Assembly: GCA_963717195.1 (NCBI GenBank)
Contig: CAVQVR010000021.1
Coordinates: 682,001 to 746,000 of the forward strand
Direction: 5' to 3'
Length of the DNA: 64,000 nucleotides
Origin: JACDAE01 sp963717195
GTDB taxonomy: Bacteria > Chloroflexota > Ktedonobacteria > Ktedonobacterales > Ktedonobacteraceae
How positions within the stretch are numbered: position 1 is the stretch's first letter; the number at the start of each line of letters is the position of its first letter. Both the position numbers and the translations under genes were made by a program. Below the pieces are notes generated by a model. It saw nothing but the letters and a program-made list of their open reading frames with translations. It ran no database searches and had not been told where the DNA came from. This document shows, piece after piece, positions 46,201-55,652 of the stretch.

Positions 46201-47421
46201 ATGCACACACAACCCGAAGAGCAACCACAAGAAACACCTTCTCTACTTGGTAGCAATCGCGACCTGGCAGTGCTTTATGCTATCGCAGGCTATCTCAACC
46301 ATAAAGTCGATGTGCACGAGGCTTTACAGGAGGTGCTGGCCCGGGTGACTGAGATGCTTGGCCTGCGTACTGGCTGGGTCTGGTTGCTTAATGAACAAAG
46401 TGTTCCTTATCTTGCCGCTGCACAGGCGCTTCCGCCCTATCTCGCCAATCATTATGAACGCATGACTGGTTCCTGTCTCTGCCTCGATACCTTTTTGAGT
46501 GGCGATATGGAGACCGCCGCGAATATCGATGTGTTGCGTTGTAGTCGCTTGAAAAATGCGGAACGCGACAGCGATCCTTCCGCGCTAGGTCTGCGTTTTC
46601 ATGCCAGTATTCCAATCTACGCGGGCGATACTCCGCTCGGCGTATTCAATGTTGCCAGCGAGGACTGGCGTGAATTGCAGGTAGAAGAGCTCCAATTGTT
46701 GCATATTATTAGCGATCAGATTGGCCTGGCGATGCAGCGTGCACGCCTCTCTGCCGAACATACACGCGCGGCTGCACGCCTGGCAACCATCGAAGAACGT
46801 AACCGGCTTGCGCGAGAGATTCACGATACCCTGGCTCAAGGATTGGCTGCGATTACGCTACAGCTCGAAACTGCCGACGCCCTGGCCGATTCACGCCCTC
46901 AACGTGCTCAAGCTGCTGTACAACGTGCATTGTCTCTGGCTCGTAGTAATCTGGAAGAAGCGCGTCGCTCAGTGATGGACCTGCGTGCGGCCCCACTTCA
47001 GGGCTATACCTTACCTGAAGCTCTGACAATGCTGATTGCCAATGGAGATCAGCCGTCCGAACAGAGCGAAGCAGGGGCTCGGGTACATTATACATACAGC
47101 CCTGCTTCAGACTTTCCGACACTTCCTGCCCGCATCGAGACCAGCCTCTATCGTATTGCGCAGGAGGCCCTGACCAATGTGCGCAAACATGCAAACGCGC
47201 AGAACGTCGAGATGACATTGATAGCAACTGACCAATTGCTACATCTGATCATACAGGATGATGGTCAGGGCTTCGATCCCGATACCGTCACACAAACAAG
47301 TGGGCAGGAGCATTTTGGGCTGACTGGCATAAACGAACGGGTCAAGTTGCTAAATGGGGCTATTTGTATTCAGAGTGAGCCCGAAGCAGGCACGCGCCTG
47401 GACGTACGTGTTCCTTATTGA
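46201..47421 (+). CDS. NarL-family sensor histidine kinase with GAF domain
   Basis: A 406-residue soluble kinase. A GAF domain (about residues 30-185) is followed by a HisKA_3 dimerisation helix with the phospho-acceptor His in LAREIHDTLAQGLAA and an HATPase domain (ALTNVRKHANAQNVEM, DDGQGFDPD, GLTGINERVKLL). No transmembrane segment, so it senses a cytosolic ligand or redox state. The ATG at 46201 is a choice: an alternative at 46183 exists and neither has a strong ribosome-binding site. A TATAAT box lies at about 46162-46167. It pairs with the response regulator 19 bases downstream. Confidence 0.9.
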   Translation: MHTQPEEQPQETPSLLGSNRDLAVLYAIAGYLNHKVDVHEALQEVLARVTEMLGLRTGWVWLLNEQSVPYLAAAQALPPYLANHYERMTGSCLCLDTFLSGDMETAANIDVLRCSRLKNAERDSDPSALGLRFHASIPIYAGDTPLGVFNVASEDWRELQVEELQLLHIISDQIGLAMQRARLSAEHTRAAARLATIEERNRLAREIHDTLAQGLAAITLQLETADALADSRPQRAQAAVQRALSLARSNLEEARRSVMDLRAAPLQGYTLPEALTMLIANGDQPSEQSEAGARVHYTYSPASDFPTLPARIETSLYRIAQEALTNVRKHANAQNVEMTLIATDQLLHLIIQDDGQGFDPDTVTQTSGQEHFGLTGINERVKLLNGAICIQSEPEAGTRLDVRVPY

Positions 47422-47440
47422 TTGAAAGGGGAAGAGAGCA

Positions 47441-48100
47441 ATGATTCGTATCCTGCTGGTCGATGATCATCCTATTGTGCGCGAAGGTCTGCGGGCGCTA
47501 CTGGAAACTCAGAGCGATTTTGATGTGATCGCGGAATGCGCAAATGGTGAAGAGGCTCTGCGTCTGGCCGCAACGTTGCGACCCGATATGCTGCTGCTCG
47601 ATCTTGAAATGCCGGTTCTGGATGGCGTTGAGACAATTCGTCGCCTGCGTCAATCTTCGCACGTCCCTCGCGTCATCGTATTTACAGCTTTCGATAACGA
47701 CGAGCGCATCATTCATGCCATTCAGAGTGGTGCGAATGGCTACCTGCTCAAGGAAGCTCCACGCGATGAGATCTTCAAGGCAATTCGCGTCACAATGGAG
47801 GGTGGATCACTGCTTCAACCTGTTATTGCCTCCAAGTTATTGCGCCATGTAGAGCAACAAAAAGATACCAATCAAGCAACAAACCGTATTCCTATAGAAG
47901 AACTTACCGAGCGCGAACTTGAAGTGTTGCGTCTGCTGGCCCAGGGTATGCCGAACAAAGAGATTGCTTCCCATCTGGTCATTAGCGAACGCACCGCAAA
48001 ATTCCATGTTAGCTCTATTATGGGCAAGCTAGGTGCAACCAATCGTACCGAAGCCGTAGCCCTCGCCGCTCAGCGTGGCTTGATCACTCTGCATGCCTGA
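47441..48100 (+). CDS. NarL/LuxR-family response regulator
   Basis: A 219-residue DNA-binding regulator. Receiver domain: acidic pair in LLVDDHP, phospho-acceptor Asp in LLLDLEMP, Thr in VIVFTAFD and Lys in YLLKEAPRDE. The C-terminal LuxR-type helix-turn-helix reads LTERELEVLRLLAQGMPNKE followed by HLVISERTAKFHVSSIMGKL. It is the cognate partner of the upstream kinase; GAAAGGGGAAGAGAGCA precedes its start. Confidence 0.95.
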   Translation: MIRILLVDDHPIVREGLRALLETQSDFDVIAECANGEEALRLAATLRPDMLLLDLEMPVLDGVETIRRLRQSSHVPRVIVFTAFDNDERIIHAIQSGANGYLLKEAPRDEIFKAIRVTMEGGSLLQPVIASKLLRHVEQQKDTNQATNRIPIEELTERELEVLRLLAQGMPNKEIASHLVISERTAKFHVSSIMGKLGATNRTEAVALAAQRGLITLHA

Positions 48101-48101
48101 T

Positions 48102-48359
48102 CTATGCAGGCTTCGTCATCCTCTCAAGAAAATTTAAATGTGCCAATGCGCCTTCTCTTGAGCGTCCACACATCTCCTCAGAAGGCTGTAGTTCGCTACA
48201 CACGCGTGGACGTTCTGGTTTTCCGAAGAGCCTGCATCGATTATCTTCTGTCAACTGCACGCACCGCACTCCTGCAGGCTTCCCATGGGGCATTCCAGGA
48301 ATTGGCGATGAGATCGACGGCGCGATACAACAAGCTCCACAGCCAACTCTGCACTCCAT
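48102..48359 (-). CDS. YkgJ-type cysteine cluster metal-binding protein
   Basis: An 85-residue protein of the YkgJ/UPF0153 type. Cys residues are in VGCGACC, VRCVQL, NRCRLF, RVCSEL and EMCG, enough to bind Zn or an iron-sulfur cluster. AAGGAGAGAAAA precedes the ATG. Family function is unknown. It converges on the response regulator with a 1-base gap. Confidence 0.85.
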   Translation of the reverse strand: MECRVGCGACCIAPSISSPIPGMPHGKPAGVRCVQLTEDNRCRLFGKPERPRVCSELQPSEEMCGRSREGALAHLNFLERMTKPA

Positions 48360-48657
48360 TTTTCTCTCCTTGCTATTTCTTTATAGTTCCATGTGTAACA
48401 CAAAAATGTTGATCTGGCAAATTACTTATTATGGAAACAATGCTGCCCAAAAGTCATAAACTCTGCCTATTTCTTGCTAAATTAGAACTTATGATCTATA
48501 TTTGGATGAGATGAAAGCAATGAGCTTTTATTGATTGTGGATACGATAATTAGTGCCCCCTTGTCGTCTCCTCTCAGTAAAGAGCCTGAAGAAAATTGCA
48601 GGTAATCTAATTTGTTGGAGTCGACGTAATCAGATACAGAAAGGGGGCTACAAAGCC

Positions 48658-49053
48658 ATGAAAAATATCAACAGAACAGTTGCGTTAGTCTTCGGTATTG
48701 TTTTTCTCGTGATCGGCGTTCTTGGGTTCGTTCCAGCACTCACTCCTGGTGGGGCATTGCTCGGTCTCTTTATGGTGAATGGATTACATAGTATCGTCCA
48801 CCTGTTGTTCGGCGTACTGGGTGTCGTAGCGGCACTAACGGGGATGAGCCGTCTGTATAACCGTGCTGCTGGAGTAATCTACCTGTTGCTTGGTGTGCTG
48901 GGCCTGATTCCTGCCCTTGTTCCTGGTGGTATGCTGCTAGGTCTGGTTATGATCAATCCAGCGGATAATGTATTGCACCTCGTTATTGGTGCTGTGCTGG
49001 CATGTGTCGGATTTGCTGTACAGTCGCGCCGTTCAGCTGTCGCGCAGGCGTAG
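48658..49053 (+). CDS. DUF4383-type four-helix membrane protein
   Basis: A 131-residue protein with four hydrophobic segments in two similar halves: LGFVPALTPGGALLGLFMVN and LGLIPALVPGGMLLGLVMIN each precede a helix with HSIVHLLFG or DNVLHLVIG. This internal duplication is the hallmark of DUF4383 proteins. The ATG at 48658 follows AAAGGGGGCTACAAAGCC. Function unknown; a terminator follows. Confidence 0.82.
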   Translation: MKNINRTVALVFGIVFLVIGVLGFVPALTPGGALLGLFMVNGLHSIVHLLFGVLGVVAALTGMSRLYNRAAGVIYLLLGVLGLIPALVPGGMLLGLVMINPADNVLHLVIGAVLACVGFAVQSRRSAVAQA

Positions 49054-49076
49054 TGCTTCTTAAGAAGTAGCAAAAA

Positions 49077-49111
49077 GGATGAAGGCACCTGAAATGTGCC
49101 TTCATCCCTTT
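49077..49111. terminator. Terminator hairpin after the DUF4383 gene
   Basis: GGATGAAGGCAC (49077-49088) pairs perfectly with GTGCCTTCATCC (49096-49107), loop of 7 bases, then CTTTAAA. It lies between convergent genes. Confidence 0.75.
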
Positions 49112-49175
49112 AAATGACCCAGGCAGGGTCAGCCTTTCAACAGGTAGATTTTTTGGGAAATGGGCACTAGATTTA

Positions 49176-49688
49176 TTATTGAGCGTTATCTTCTTCGTCC
49201 TTGACTCTGGCAAGTGCCCCTTTGAGCTGATGGTAAACGCTATCCAGATGCTCAGGCATGACCTTGATATCAGCGAGTACTGGCATAAAGTTTGTATCGC
49301 CATTCCAGCGCGGGACGATATGGTAATGAACATGATCGGCAAAGCCTGCGCCTGCAACTTTGCCCTCATTAATGCCCATGTTGAAGCCATCCGGGTTCAT
49401 TGCCAGGCGTATTGCTTTCAGAGCAAGTTGCGCCTGTGCCATTAGCTCAGCAAGCGTATCCGCGTCGAGCAGTGAGATAGAGCCTATGTGTTTAAATGGT
49501 GCGATCATTAGATGACCGTTATTGTACGGGTATTTATTGAGCATCATGAAACAGAGTTCGCCCCGATAGAGGATGTGATACTCTTCATCACGATTGGCAG
49601 CCGGTTGGGTACAAAAGATACAACCGGGCGGAGGAGGCGTCTTTGGAGTAATGAAAGCCATACGCCAGGGTGCCCATAAATTTTCCAT
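49176..49688 (-). CDS. HIT-family nucleotide phosphorylase/hydrolase
   Basis: A 170-residue HIT protein with the catalytic histidine triad in HVHYHIVPRW, upstream NKYPYNNGHLMIAPFKH, and N-terminal CIFCTQPA Cys pair. The long C-terminal part with WNGDTNFMPVLADIKVMPE matches actinobacterial-type Ap4A phosphorylase or hydrolase proteins. It probably acts on dinucleoside polyphosphates or AMP-conjugates. AAGGATTTGT precedes the start. Confidence 0.92.
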   Translation of the reverse strand: MENLWAPWRMAFITPKTPPPPGCIFCTQPAANRDEEYHILYRGELCFMMLNKYPYNNGHLMIAPFKHIGSISLLDADTLAELMAQAQLALKAIRLAMNPDGFNMGINEGKVAGAGFADHVHYHIVPRWNGDTNFMPVLADIKVMPEHLDSVYHQLKGALARVKDEEDNAQ

Positions 49689-49708
49689 ACAAATCCTTCA
49701 TAAAGAGG

Positions 49709-50173
49709 CTACTGAAGATTTTCAATGCAGTCGACGTTCGTGCCTGCTTCTTCCTCTTTCGTTGAAGAATGCATTGAAGGTGCAAATTGCTCCGGCAAAG
49801 ATATCCATTGCTGCGCCCAGGTATGAATGGCATCCACAACCGGCTTGAGGGCACGCCCTTTTTCTGTCAACTGGTACTCAACGCGAACAGGGATCTGTGG
49901 GTATACAATGCGTTGCACGATGCCTTCTGTTTCCAGCTCACGCAAACGATCACTTAATACACGGTCAGAGAGTCCCTCTACCAGAGAGGTCAATTCGCAG
50001 AAGCGACGAGGGCCCTCTAGAAGCGCATCCAGCAACAATCCGGTCCAGCGCTTGCCAAGTAATTGGGCTGCATGCTCATAGCGGGGACACACATGATTAA
50101 TGGATGTAAAAGATGATATTGATTTCGATCGGCCTCGTTGCCATGTAAGCCTGCCATTTCCTGTTATGTTCAC
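49709..50173 (-). CDS. HxlR-family transcriptional regulator
   Basis: A 154-residue winged-helix regulator. CPRYEHAAQLLGKRWTGLLL, RRFCELTSLVEGLSDRVLSD and RVEYQLTEKGRALKPVV are the HxlR signatures, including the N-terminal Cys that some members use as a redox switch. The apparent GTG start leaves a 28-residue extension of uncertain reality. It is 20 bases upstream of the HIT gene on the same strand. Confidence 0.88.
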   Translation of the reverse strand: MNITGNGRLTWQRGRSKSISSFTSINHVCPRYEHAAQLLGKRWTGLLLDALLEGPRRFCELTSLVEGLSDRVLSDRLRELETEGIVQRIVYPQIPVRVEYQLTEKGRALKPVVDAIHTWAQQWISLPEQFAPSMHSSTKEEEAGTNVDCIENLQ

Positions 50174-50501
50174 AGGGAACCTAAGTAAAGACGCCTATAT
50201 TCCAACTCACTTAGTATAGCATGTTTTGCTATCTAAGGCAAGTAGCGGTACGTGTAAAAAGTAAGCAGAGATATAGCAGAACTGTCTCACCTGGCGATAC
50301 CTTTTTGATTGATTCCCTCCAATAGCTCTCCTTGATAGGCTATTCAGAGCTTTTAGCGTATGAAGTTGTTTTTTGGAGTATAATATTCCTCACAAACCCG
50401 TGTGGATGCCTATCTAATGTATACTCACGAGACCTTTTCGGAAATAGCAAGAGGTGGTTCATAGCATCTCTGGTGGAATACTGGTGAGCCTGAAAGAGGA
50501 T
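50174..50501. other. Intergenic stretch between HxlR and the ModC-like gene
   Basis: No gene seen. A TATAAT at 50379-50384 could be a -10 box for the ModC-like gene but has no matching -35. Confidence 0.4.
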
Positions 50502-51643
50502 ATGTTACAGGTTGATTTTGAAACTCATCTGAATACGTTTCACCTCTCACTGAGTTTTCCGTAGAACCGGGCAAAACGACGGTGCTTCTAGGGGAAAGTG
50601 GCTCGGGGAAGACGACGGTATTGCGGCTTCTCGCTGGCTTGCTATACCCTCAACGTGGACGCATATCTCTCGGTAAGAAACTCTATTTTGATAGTGAGAT
50701 GCATGTTGCAGTACCACCGCAGGAGCGCCCGTTTGGCTACGTTTTCCAGGATTACGCGCTCTTTCCGCATCTGAGCGTCTTCGAGAATATAGCCTTTGGT
50801 TTACGTGCACAACATATACCGCGTCAACTCATTCGCCAGCGCGTGGGTGAAGCACTGGAGCAGGTGCATTTAAGTGGATTTGACCAGCGTCGTTCCTCTC
50901 AGCTTTCAGGTGGTCAGCAGCAGCGAGTAGCTATCGCACGTGCTCTGGCGCTGCAACCAGACCTATTGCTCCTTGATGAACCACTCTCTGCATTGGATGT
51001 GCAGACGCGCCGCGAAGTACGCCACGAACTGCATGGTATCCTCGCCGAAGTCGGCATAACCACGGTACTCGTGACGCATCAATATCTGGAAGCGCTGGTC
51101 TTTGGGCACCAGATACTTGTGCTCGATGGGGGTAAAGTAATTCAACAGGGTGAGCAACGCGACCTTCTGACATATCCACGTTCTTCGTACGTCGCTGAAT
51201 TGATAGGAGTGAACTTTTTTCGCGGCCATATTGTGCGCCAGGAGACGAATGCGCTGTATGCTATTCAGTTGCAGAATGGCACTCAATCGATAGAAATCGT
51301 AGCTGCACTTAAAGAGCATACACCAACCGAAAAGGTGCCTGCTCTCGGCGAAGAGGCATATGTGATCGTTGATCCGCACAGCATCACGCTCTATCAGACT
51401 TCCCCAGAAAGTTCAGCACGTAATGTTTTTCACGGCAAGGTTGTGCAGATATTACGCCTTGGTATATCTCCTTTACACAGTAATGGCGAAAATGAACGTG
51501 TACGAATCAGTATTTTGCTGGATGAGGACATGCCACCATTGACTGCCGAAATCACTGAAGCCTCGGCTCTGCGTATGGAATTACACGAGGGTAAGATTAT
51601 CTATGCCTCATTCAAGGCAACTGAGGCCAGCGTTTACACTTGA
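50502..51643 (+). CDS. ModC-like ABC transporter ATPase, frameshifted near the N terminus
   Basis: An ATPase of the molybdate/sulfate/iron importer type, about 380 residues after correction. The first frame (ATG at 50502) encodes LQVDFETHLNTFHLSLSF and then reads a TAG. Restoring one base near 50559-50561 continues into VEPGKTTVLLGESGSGKTT. Walker A, signature LSGGQQQRVAIARAL, Walker B LLLLDEPLSALD and the switch His in VLVTHQ are present, then a TOBE-like C-terminal domain. Without the upstream part, the downstream frame starts inside the Walker A approach and lacks the first strand. No permease or binding-protein gene adjoins it, so the substrate is not certain. Confidence 0.82.
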
Positions 51644-51650
51644 TCGCTTC

Positions 51651-52148
51651 TTATTCGTGAACCGTTTCGCTTTCCCATATGCAACTTTCAGGAATGGTTT
51701 GCTTGAGCGCATCGGCGAGTCCGTCAATGTTGGTAACATCATCGCGGTAGACCGCCCATGCTTTCGCCTTCTGCTGTGAAGAGGTAACTTTGCGATAGGC
51801 GATCACACTGATGCGTTTGCCGTTAGGGAAAAATTCCTCTTTAATACGCGTCAGATCTTCCCAGGGGATTATGATGGTCTCACTATTGCGACTACGCTTG
51901 ATCAAAGCTGTTGGCTCCAGTTCAATCGTGAAAGGAATAGGGGCGACAATGCGCAAATAGAGAATAAATCCGCTGATAAATAGGATGGCGGCAATAGTAC
52001 TACCTACAGCAGAAACTCCCTGATGAATTGCAATCCAGAGTACAAGCGCTGTAATGCCCAACAACCCGAGCAGCGTAACAATTTTTTTAAATAAACTAAG
52101 GCCAGGCCCAACAAAAATTTGTCCTTGCATTGTTGGAGATGATGCCAT
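51651..52148 (-). CDS. Membrane protein with PH-like domain
   Basis: A 165-residue protein: two hydrophobic segments (about 20-60), then a beta-rich domain with PFTIELEPTALIKRSRNSETII, WEDLTRIKEE and ISVIAYRKV, reminiscent of bacterial PH-like (bPH2/YcxB-like) domains. The ATG at 52148 follows ATTATGGAGAGTTTCTC. It converges with the ModC-like gene with a 7-base gap. Function unknown. Confidence 0.65.
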   Translation of the reverse strand: MASSPTMQGQIFVGPGLSLFKKIVTLLGLLGITALVLWIAIHQGVSAVGSTIAAILFISGFILYLRIVAPIPFTIELEPTALIKRSRNSETIIIPWEDLTRIKEEFFPNGKRISVIAYRKVTSSQQKAKAWAVYRDDVTNIDGLADALKQTIPESCIWESETVHE

Positions 52149-52836
52149 GAGAAACTCTCCATAATTTTTGAGTAATATCTGATACATAGTGTTGCAAACA
52201 TGTATCTCTATCGTGTATTGTAGCAACACTACTATTTCTCAGATCTACGCTTATTTTCGCTCTCTTTGTTCTCCATTGTAGCCGATTTTGTAGCCAATGA
52301 TCAAGAGCTCTTTAATTTGCTCTGAATAACTGATCCATTTTATCCACTGCATCTTCTTGCATATCTAGCAAAACGTGGCCATAGCTATTTGCCGTACAGA
52401 ATCCTACCACCATACCTCTTGAACCTTCTTGCCGTTGCGTTTCATTGTGAATTTCCTCATATTTCAATGAAATGATCATAACATAGTTAGAAATTAGAGT
52501 CAAAATCATTATTTTCCGCCTTACAATCAGAGTTGACAATCTTCTCTCCAAAATGGTATACACATAAATGGTACACATAATGAACCAATTTGATGAAAGT
52601 TTTTTGTATGTTCCCTTTAATTTCATCAAAGAAAGAGAAGCAGTAGTTATGAGTAATCCTCTGAAGAGGTCTTTCTATAAGACCTTCCAGCATAATAGTC
52701 GTGCTGGCTCTGTCACTCTGTTGGGCTTTCCTTCTCCTCTATTCAATAGCCAACTCATAGCCCTTGTTATCTTTGTACACATTGGCCATCAGAGATAATC
52801 CATTTCACAGGGTATGCACTATGCAAGGAGGCAATT
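52149..52836. other. Gene-poor stretch before the GH27 gene
   Basis: Open frames on both strands (52312-52629 on -, 52568-52798 on +) lack ribosome-binding sites and recognisable features, so none is called. A small hairpin AGGTCTT/AAGACCT lies near 52667-52685. Confidence 0.4.
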
Positions 52837-52899
52837 ATGACAAGCAAAGAACGCTTTAAAGTCTACTCGTCCAGTGATCATCAAGAAGTATATTCCTGA
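52837..52899 (+). CDS. Possible 20-residue peptide upstream of GH27
   Basis: ATG at 52837 to TGA at 52897-52899 encodes MTSKERFKVYSSSDHQEVYS. CAAGGAGGCAATT upstream is one of the best Shine-Dalgarno sites in the window, and the stop lies 86 bases before the GH27 start. It could be a leader peptide or a chance frame. The peptide itself resembles nothing I know. Confidence 0.35.
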   Translation: MTSKERFKVYSSSDHQEVYS

Positions 52900-52985
52900 C
52901 ATGCAGCAAATTAAAAAGAGTGCTGTATGTTTATTTGTGTCAAAAGGAAGTTTATGGATACATGCATTATCAACAAGGAGGTTTC

Positions 52986-54579
52986 ATGCAGAAAAAGCGG
53001 CTGGGATTGTTGATAACAGTCCTCTTCATGCTCTTTATGGCTGTATTTGCGTTCGGATTTAATACTCTCCAGGCGCATGCTGTCAACAATGCATTGGCTC
53101 TTACTCCCCCGATGGGCTGGAACAATTACAATCACTTCGGTTGTGACGTCGGTGCCTCGACTATCGAGCAGCAAGCCGATGCGATGGTCAGTAGTGGACT
53201 GGCCGCAGCAGGCTACCAGTATATCAATATCGATGATTGCTGGTCCGAGAAAAGCCGCGATTCGAATGGAAACATGGTTCCCGATCCCACCAAATACCCC
53301 AATGGCATCTCTGCCGTCGCTAACTACGTCCACAGCAAAGGCCTGAAACTGGGACTCTACACAGATGCAGGCACCGCTACATGTTCAGGGTATCCTGGTA
53401 TGTACGGCCATGAGCAACAGGATGCCGATACCTTTGCATCCTGGGGTGTAGACTATCTGAAAGTCGATTGGTGTAGTAGTACCGGCATCGATGCACAGAC
53501 CGAGTATACGAAGATTGGGAACGCACTGAGAAGTTCCGGACGGTCAATCGTTTTTAGCCTCTGTGACTGGGGACAAAGCAACGTCTGGACCTGGGGTCCA
53601 AGTGTCGGAAATCTCTGGCGCACTACTGGCGATATCAGTGATAACTGGACCAGCATGCTTAGCAATTTCGACTCGAGTGCCACACATGCATCTTCTGCCG
53701 GTCCCGGTGGTTGGAATGACCCGGACATGCTCGAAGTGGGCAATGGCGGGATGAGTACCACTGAGGATCAGACGCACTTTAGCCTCTGGGCGATCTCGGC
53801 GGCTCCTCTCATCATGGGCAACGATATGACCAACATGACAGCGAATGCGAAAACGATTCTGACCAATAGTGAAGTCATTGCCGTTGACCAGGACTCTCTA
53901 GGTATTCAGGGCACGAAGGTTGCAGATAATGGCAATGGTTTACAGGTGTGGGCCAAAAAACTGCACGATGGAAGCGTCGCGGTGATACTACTCAATCGGA
54001 ACACTTCAGCCGCGGCTATTACCACGAACTGGAGCAACATTGGCATCTCTGGCAGTGCCAGCGTTCGCGATCTCTGGGCACATACCAATGTCGGTTCGTT
54101 CAATGGTAGCTATACGGCGAATGTGGCCGGGCATGGAGTCGTCATGCTCAAAATTTCCACTGGCAGCGGTGGAACAACGCCGACTCCTACTCCCACGCCG
54201 ACCAATACTCCTACTCCCACGCCGACCAATACTCCTACTCCTACCACAACTTCAGGGAGTAGTTGTAAGGTCAGCTATGTGATACAGAATCAGTGGCTGG
54301 GCGGCTTCACCAACAGCACCACGATCACAAACACTGGCTCAACCGCGCTCAATAACTGGACATTGAAATTTACCTTCCCCGGTAGCCAGCAGGTCACCCA
54401 GGGCTGGAGCGGGAACTTCTCGCAACAGGGAAAGCCAGGTGACCGTCCAGAATATGAGCTATAACGGCCCGATCTCGCCGGGTGGTTCGACCTCTCTCGG
54501 CTTTAATGGCACCTGGACCGGGAGCAATTCTAACCCGACCTCGTTCACGCTGAACGGCACAACCTGTAGTACATCGTAG
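52986..54579 (+). CDS. Secreted GH27 alpha-galactosidase with CBM2, frameshifted in the CBM
   Basis: Signal peptide residues 1-34 (MQKKRLGLLITVLFMLFM to QAHA), then a GH27 domain: LTPPMGWNNYNHFGC, YINIDDCW, nucleophile Asp in YLKVDWC (about 157) and acid/base Asp in WNDPDMLEVG. A C-terminal beta-sandwich follows, then a PTPTPT linker with repeats and a CBM2 that is cut: after GNFSQQGK the frame reads to a TAA at 54464. Removing one C of the CC at 54435-54436 restores VTVQNMSYNGPISPGG to the TAG at 54577-54579, ending in the expected Cys. It should remove alpha-galactosyl side groups from plant polysaccharides. CAAGGAGGTTTC precedes the start. The catalytic domain is unaffected. Confidence 0.92.
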
Positions 54580-54616
54580 CCTGCTCAGTCAATTAATAAA
54601 CGTACAACTGAAGCTC

Positions 54617-55276
54617 TTACATGTTCGTTTGCTTCATGGGTTGACCACCGTTATCGGTTTGCCAGGACTGCGATTGAAATTTCAGGAAGATCGCAGTCCA
54701 TTGCTGGGTGGAGGCCAGGTAGATCAGCAGTGCGCCGTCCTGCCAGGTTCCATTTTCAGAGGCATAAGCAGCATCCTCGTCGCCTTGATTCATATGGATA
54801 TCGTGGATGCCGTTATCCGGGACAAAGCCAAAGGGCTGATCAGGGGTATTTGTCTGGGGCCAGCGCTGACCAAAGGCACAAAGAAAGGCATTCGGATCGG
54901 CGATGGCCAATTGAATCTGCGCATCCAGCAACTGACTCAACTGGCTCTCTGTCGCGATGGCAAAAAGTTGATCCACTTGATCGAGCGGGAAAAGGCCAGA
55001 GCGGATATAATCCAGTGCGAGCCCACCGGCCTGACTGGTGAGCGCGGTATAGATGGATGGCAGGGTACGTAACTGATCCGTTATGGCATGCTGGAAATTT
55101 TGCACAATAGAATATTGGAGATTGGCTGGCTGATCCTGCGACTGCACATTGACTGCCAGGCGAAAGTGTGTCTCATTCTCATCAACTACCAGTATCTGGT
55201 AATGCGGGCTTGAAGCTTGTGCGTTGACTCCCTGTTGCGGACGCGCTTTCAACACTCCATAATCCTGTATCGGCAT
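54617..55276 (-). CDS. DUF2278 family protein (YukJ-like)
   Basis: A 219-residue soluble protein. The start MPIQDYGVLKARP and the downstream HYQILVVDENETHFRLAVNVQS are DUF2278/YukJ signatures, with QPFGFVPDNGIHDIHMNQGD at the C-terminal half. Family function is unknown. The ATG at 55276 follows AAGGAGGAAATATTTC. It converges on the GH27 gene. Confidence 0.85.
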   Translation of the reverse strand: MPIQDYGVLKARPQQGVNAQASSPHYQILVVDENETHFRLAVNVQSQDQPANLQYSIVQNFQHAITDQLRTLPSIYTALTSQAGGLALDYIRSGLFPLDQVDQLFAIATESQLSQLLDAQIQLAIADPNAFLCAFGQRWPQTNTPDQPFGFVPDNGIHDIHMNQGDEDAAYASENGTWQDGALLIYLASTQQWTAIFLKFQSQSWQTDNGGQPMKQTNM

Positions 55277-55309
55277 GAAATATTTCCTCCTTGTTCGTCT
55301 CACGATCAC

Positions 55310-55652
55310 TGCTATTCTATGATGGACATTATCACGTGTAAAGCACCTTAGGCAAGCAGCATCTCGCTGTGATATCGTATTGGAGGTACGTGTTCGACGC
55401 CAATATTGGTTGATTCATGAGCCAGGTGGGCTAGACATAAATGGTGGGCGAATGAAAGAAACTGGAACATGCTCAGGAAAAGCCAGATATGCAGCAGAGA
55501 AAAAGGGGACAGCCTTCCTAACACCCTTTGCGTCGTGGACTCTGTATGATATACTACACCCGTTGTCCCAGTAAGGCTCAATCTTGCTTAAGTGATAGTA
55601 CTGTAGTTCTGGTAATGAGATTGAACAATAGTATAAAGAGGGAGAACAAGCT
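55310..55652. other. Intergenic promoter region
   Basis: No gene. It separates the divergent DUF2278 and ROK genes and contains one promoter candidate for the ROK gene. Confidence 0.4.
55528..55555 (+). promoter_or_regulatory. Possible promoter of the ROK gene
   Basis: TTGCGT (55528-55533), 16-base spacer, TATACT (55550-55555). This gives a leader of about 90 bases. Confidence 0.35.

Noticed and set aside
52312..52629. 105-codon frame on the - strand before GH27
   Set aside because: No ribosome-binding site, no family resemblance, and an overlapping frame on the other strand is equally open.
54178..54250. CRISPR-like short repeats
   Set aside because: They are the Pro-Thr codon repeats of a glycoside hydrolase linker, in frame and without spacers.
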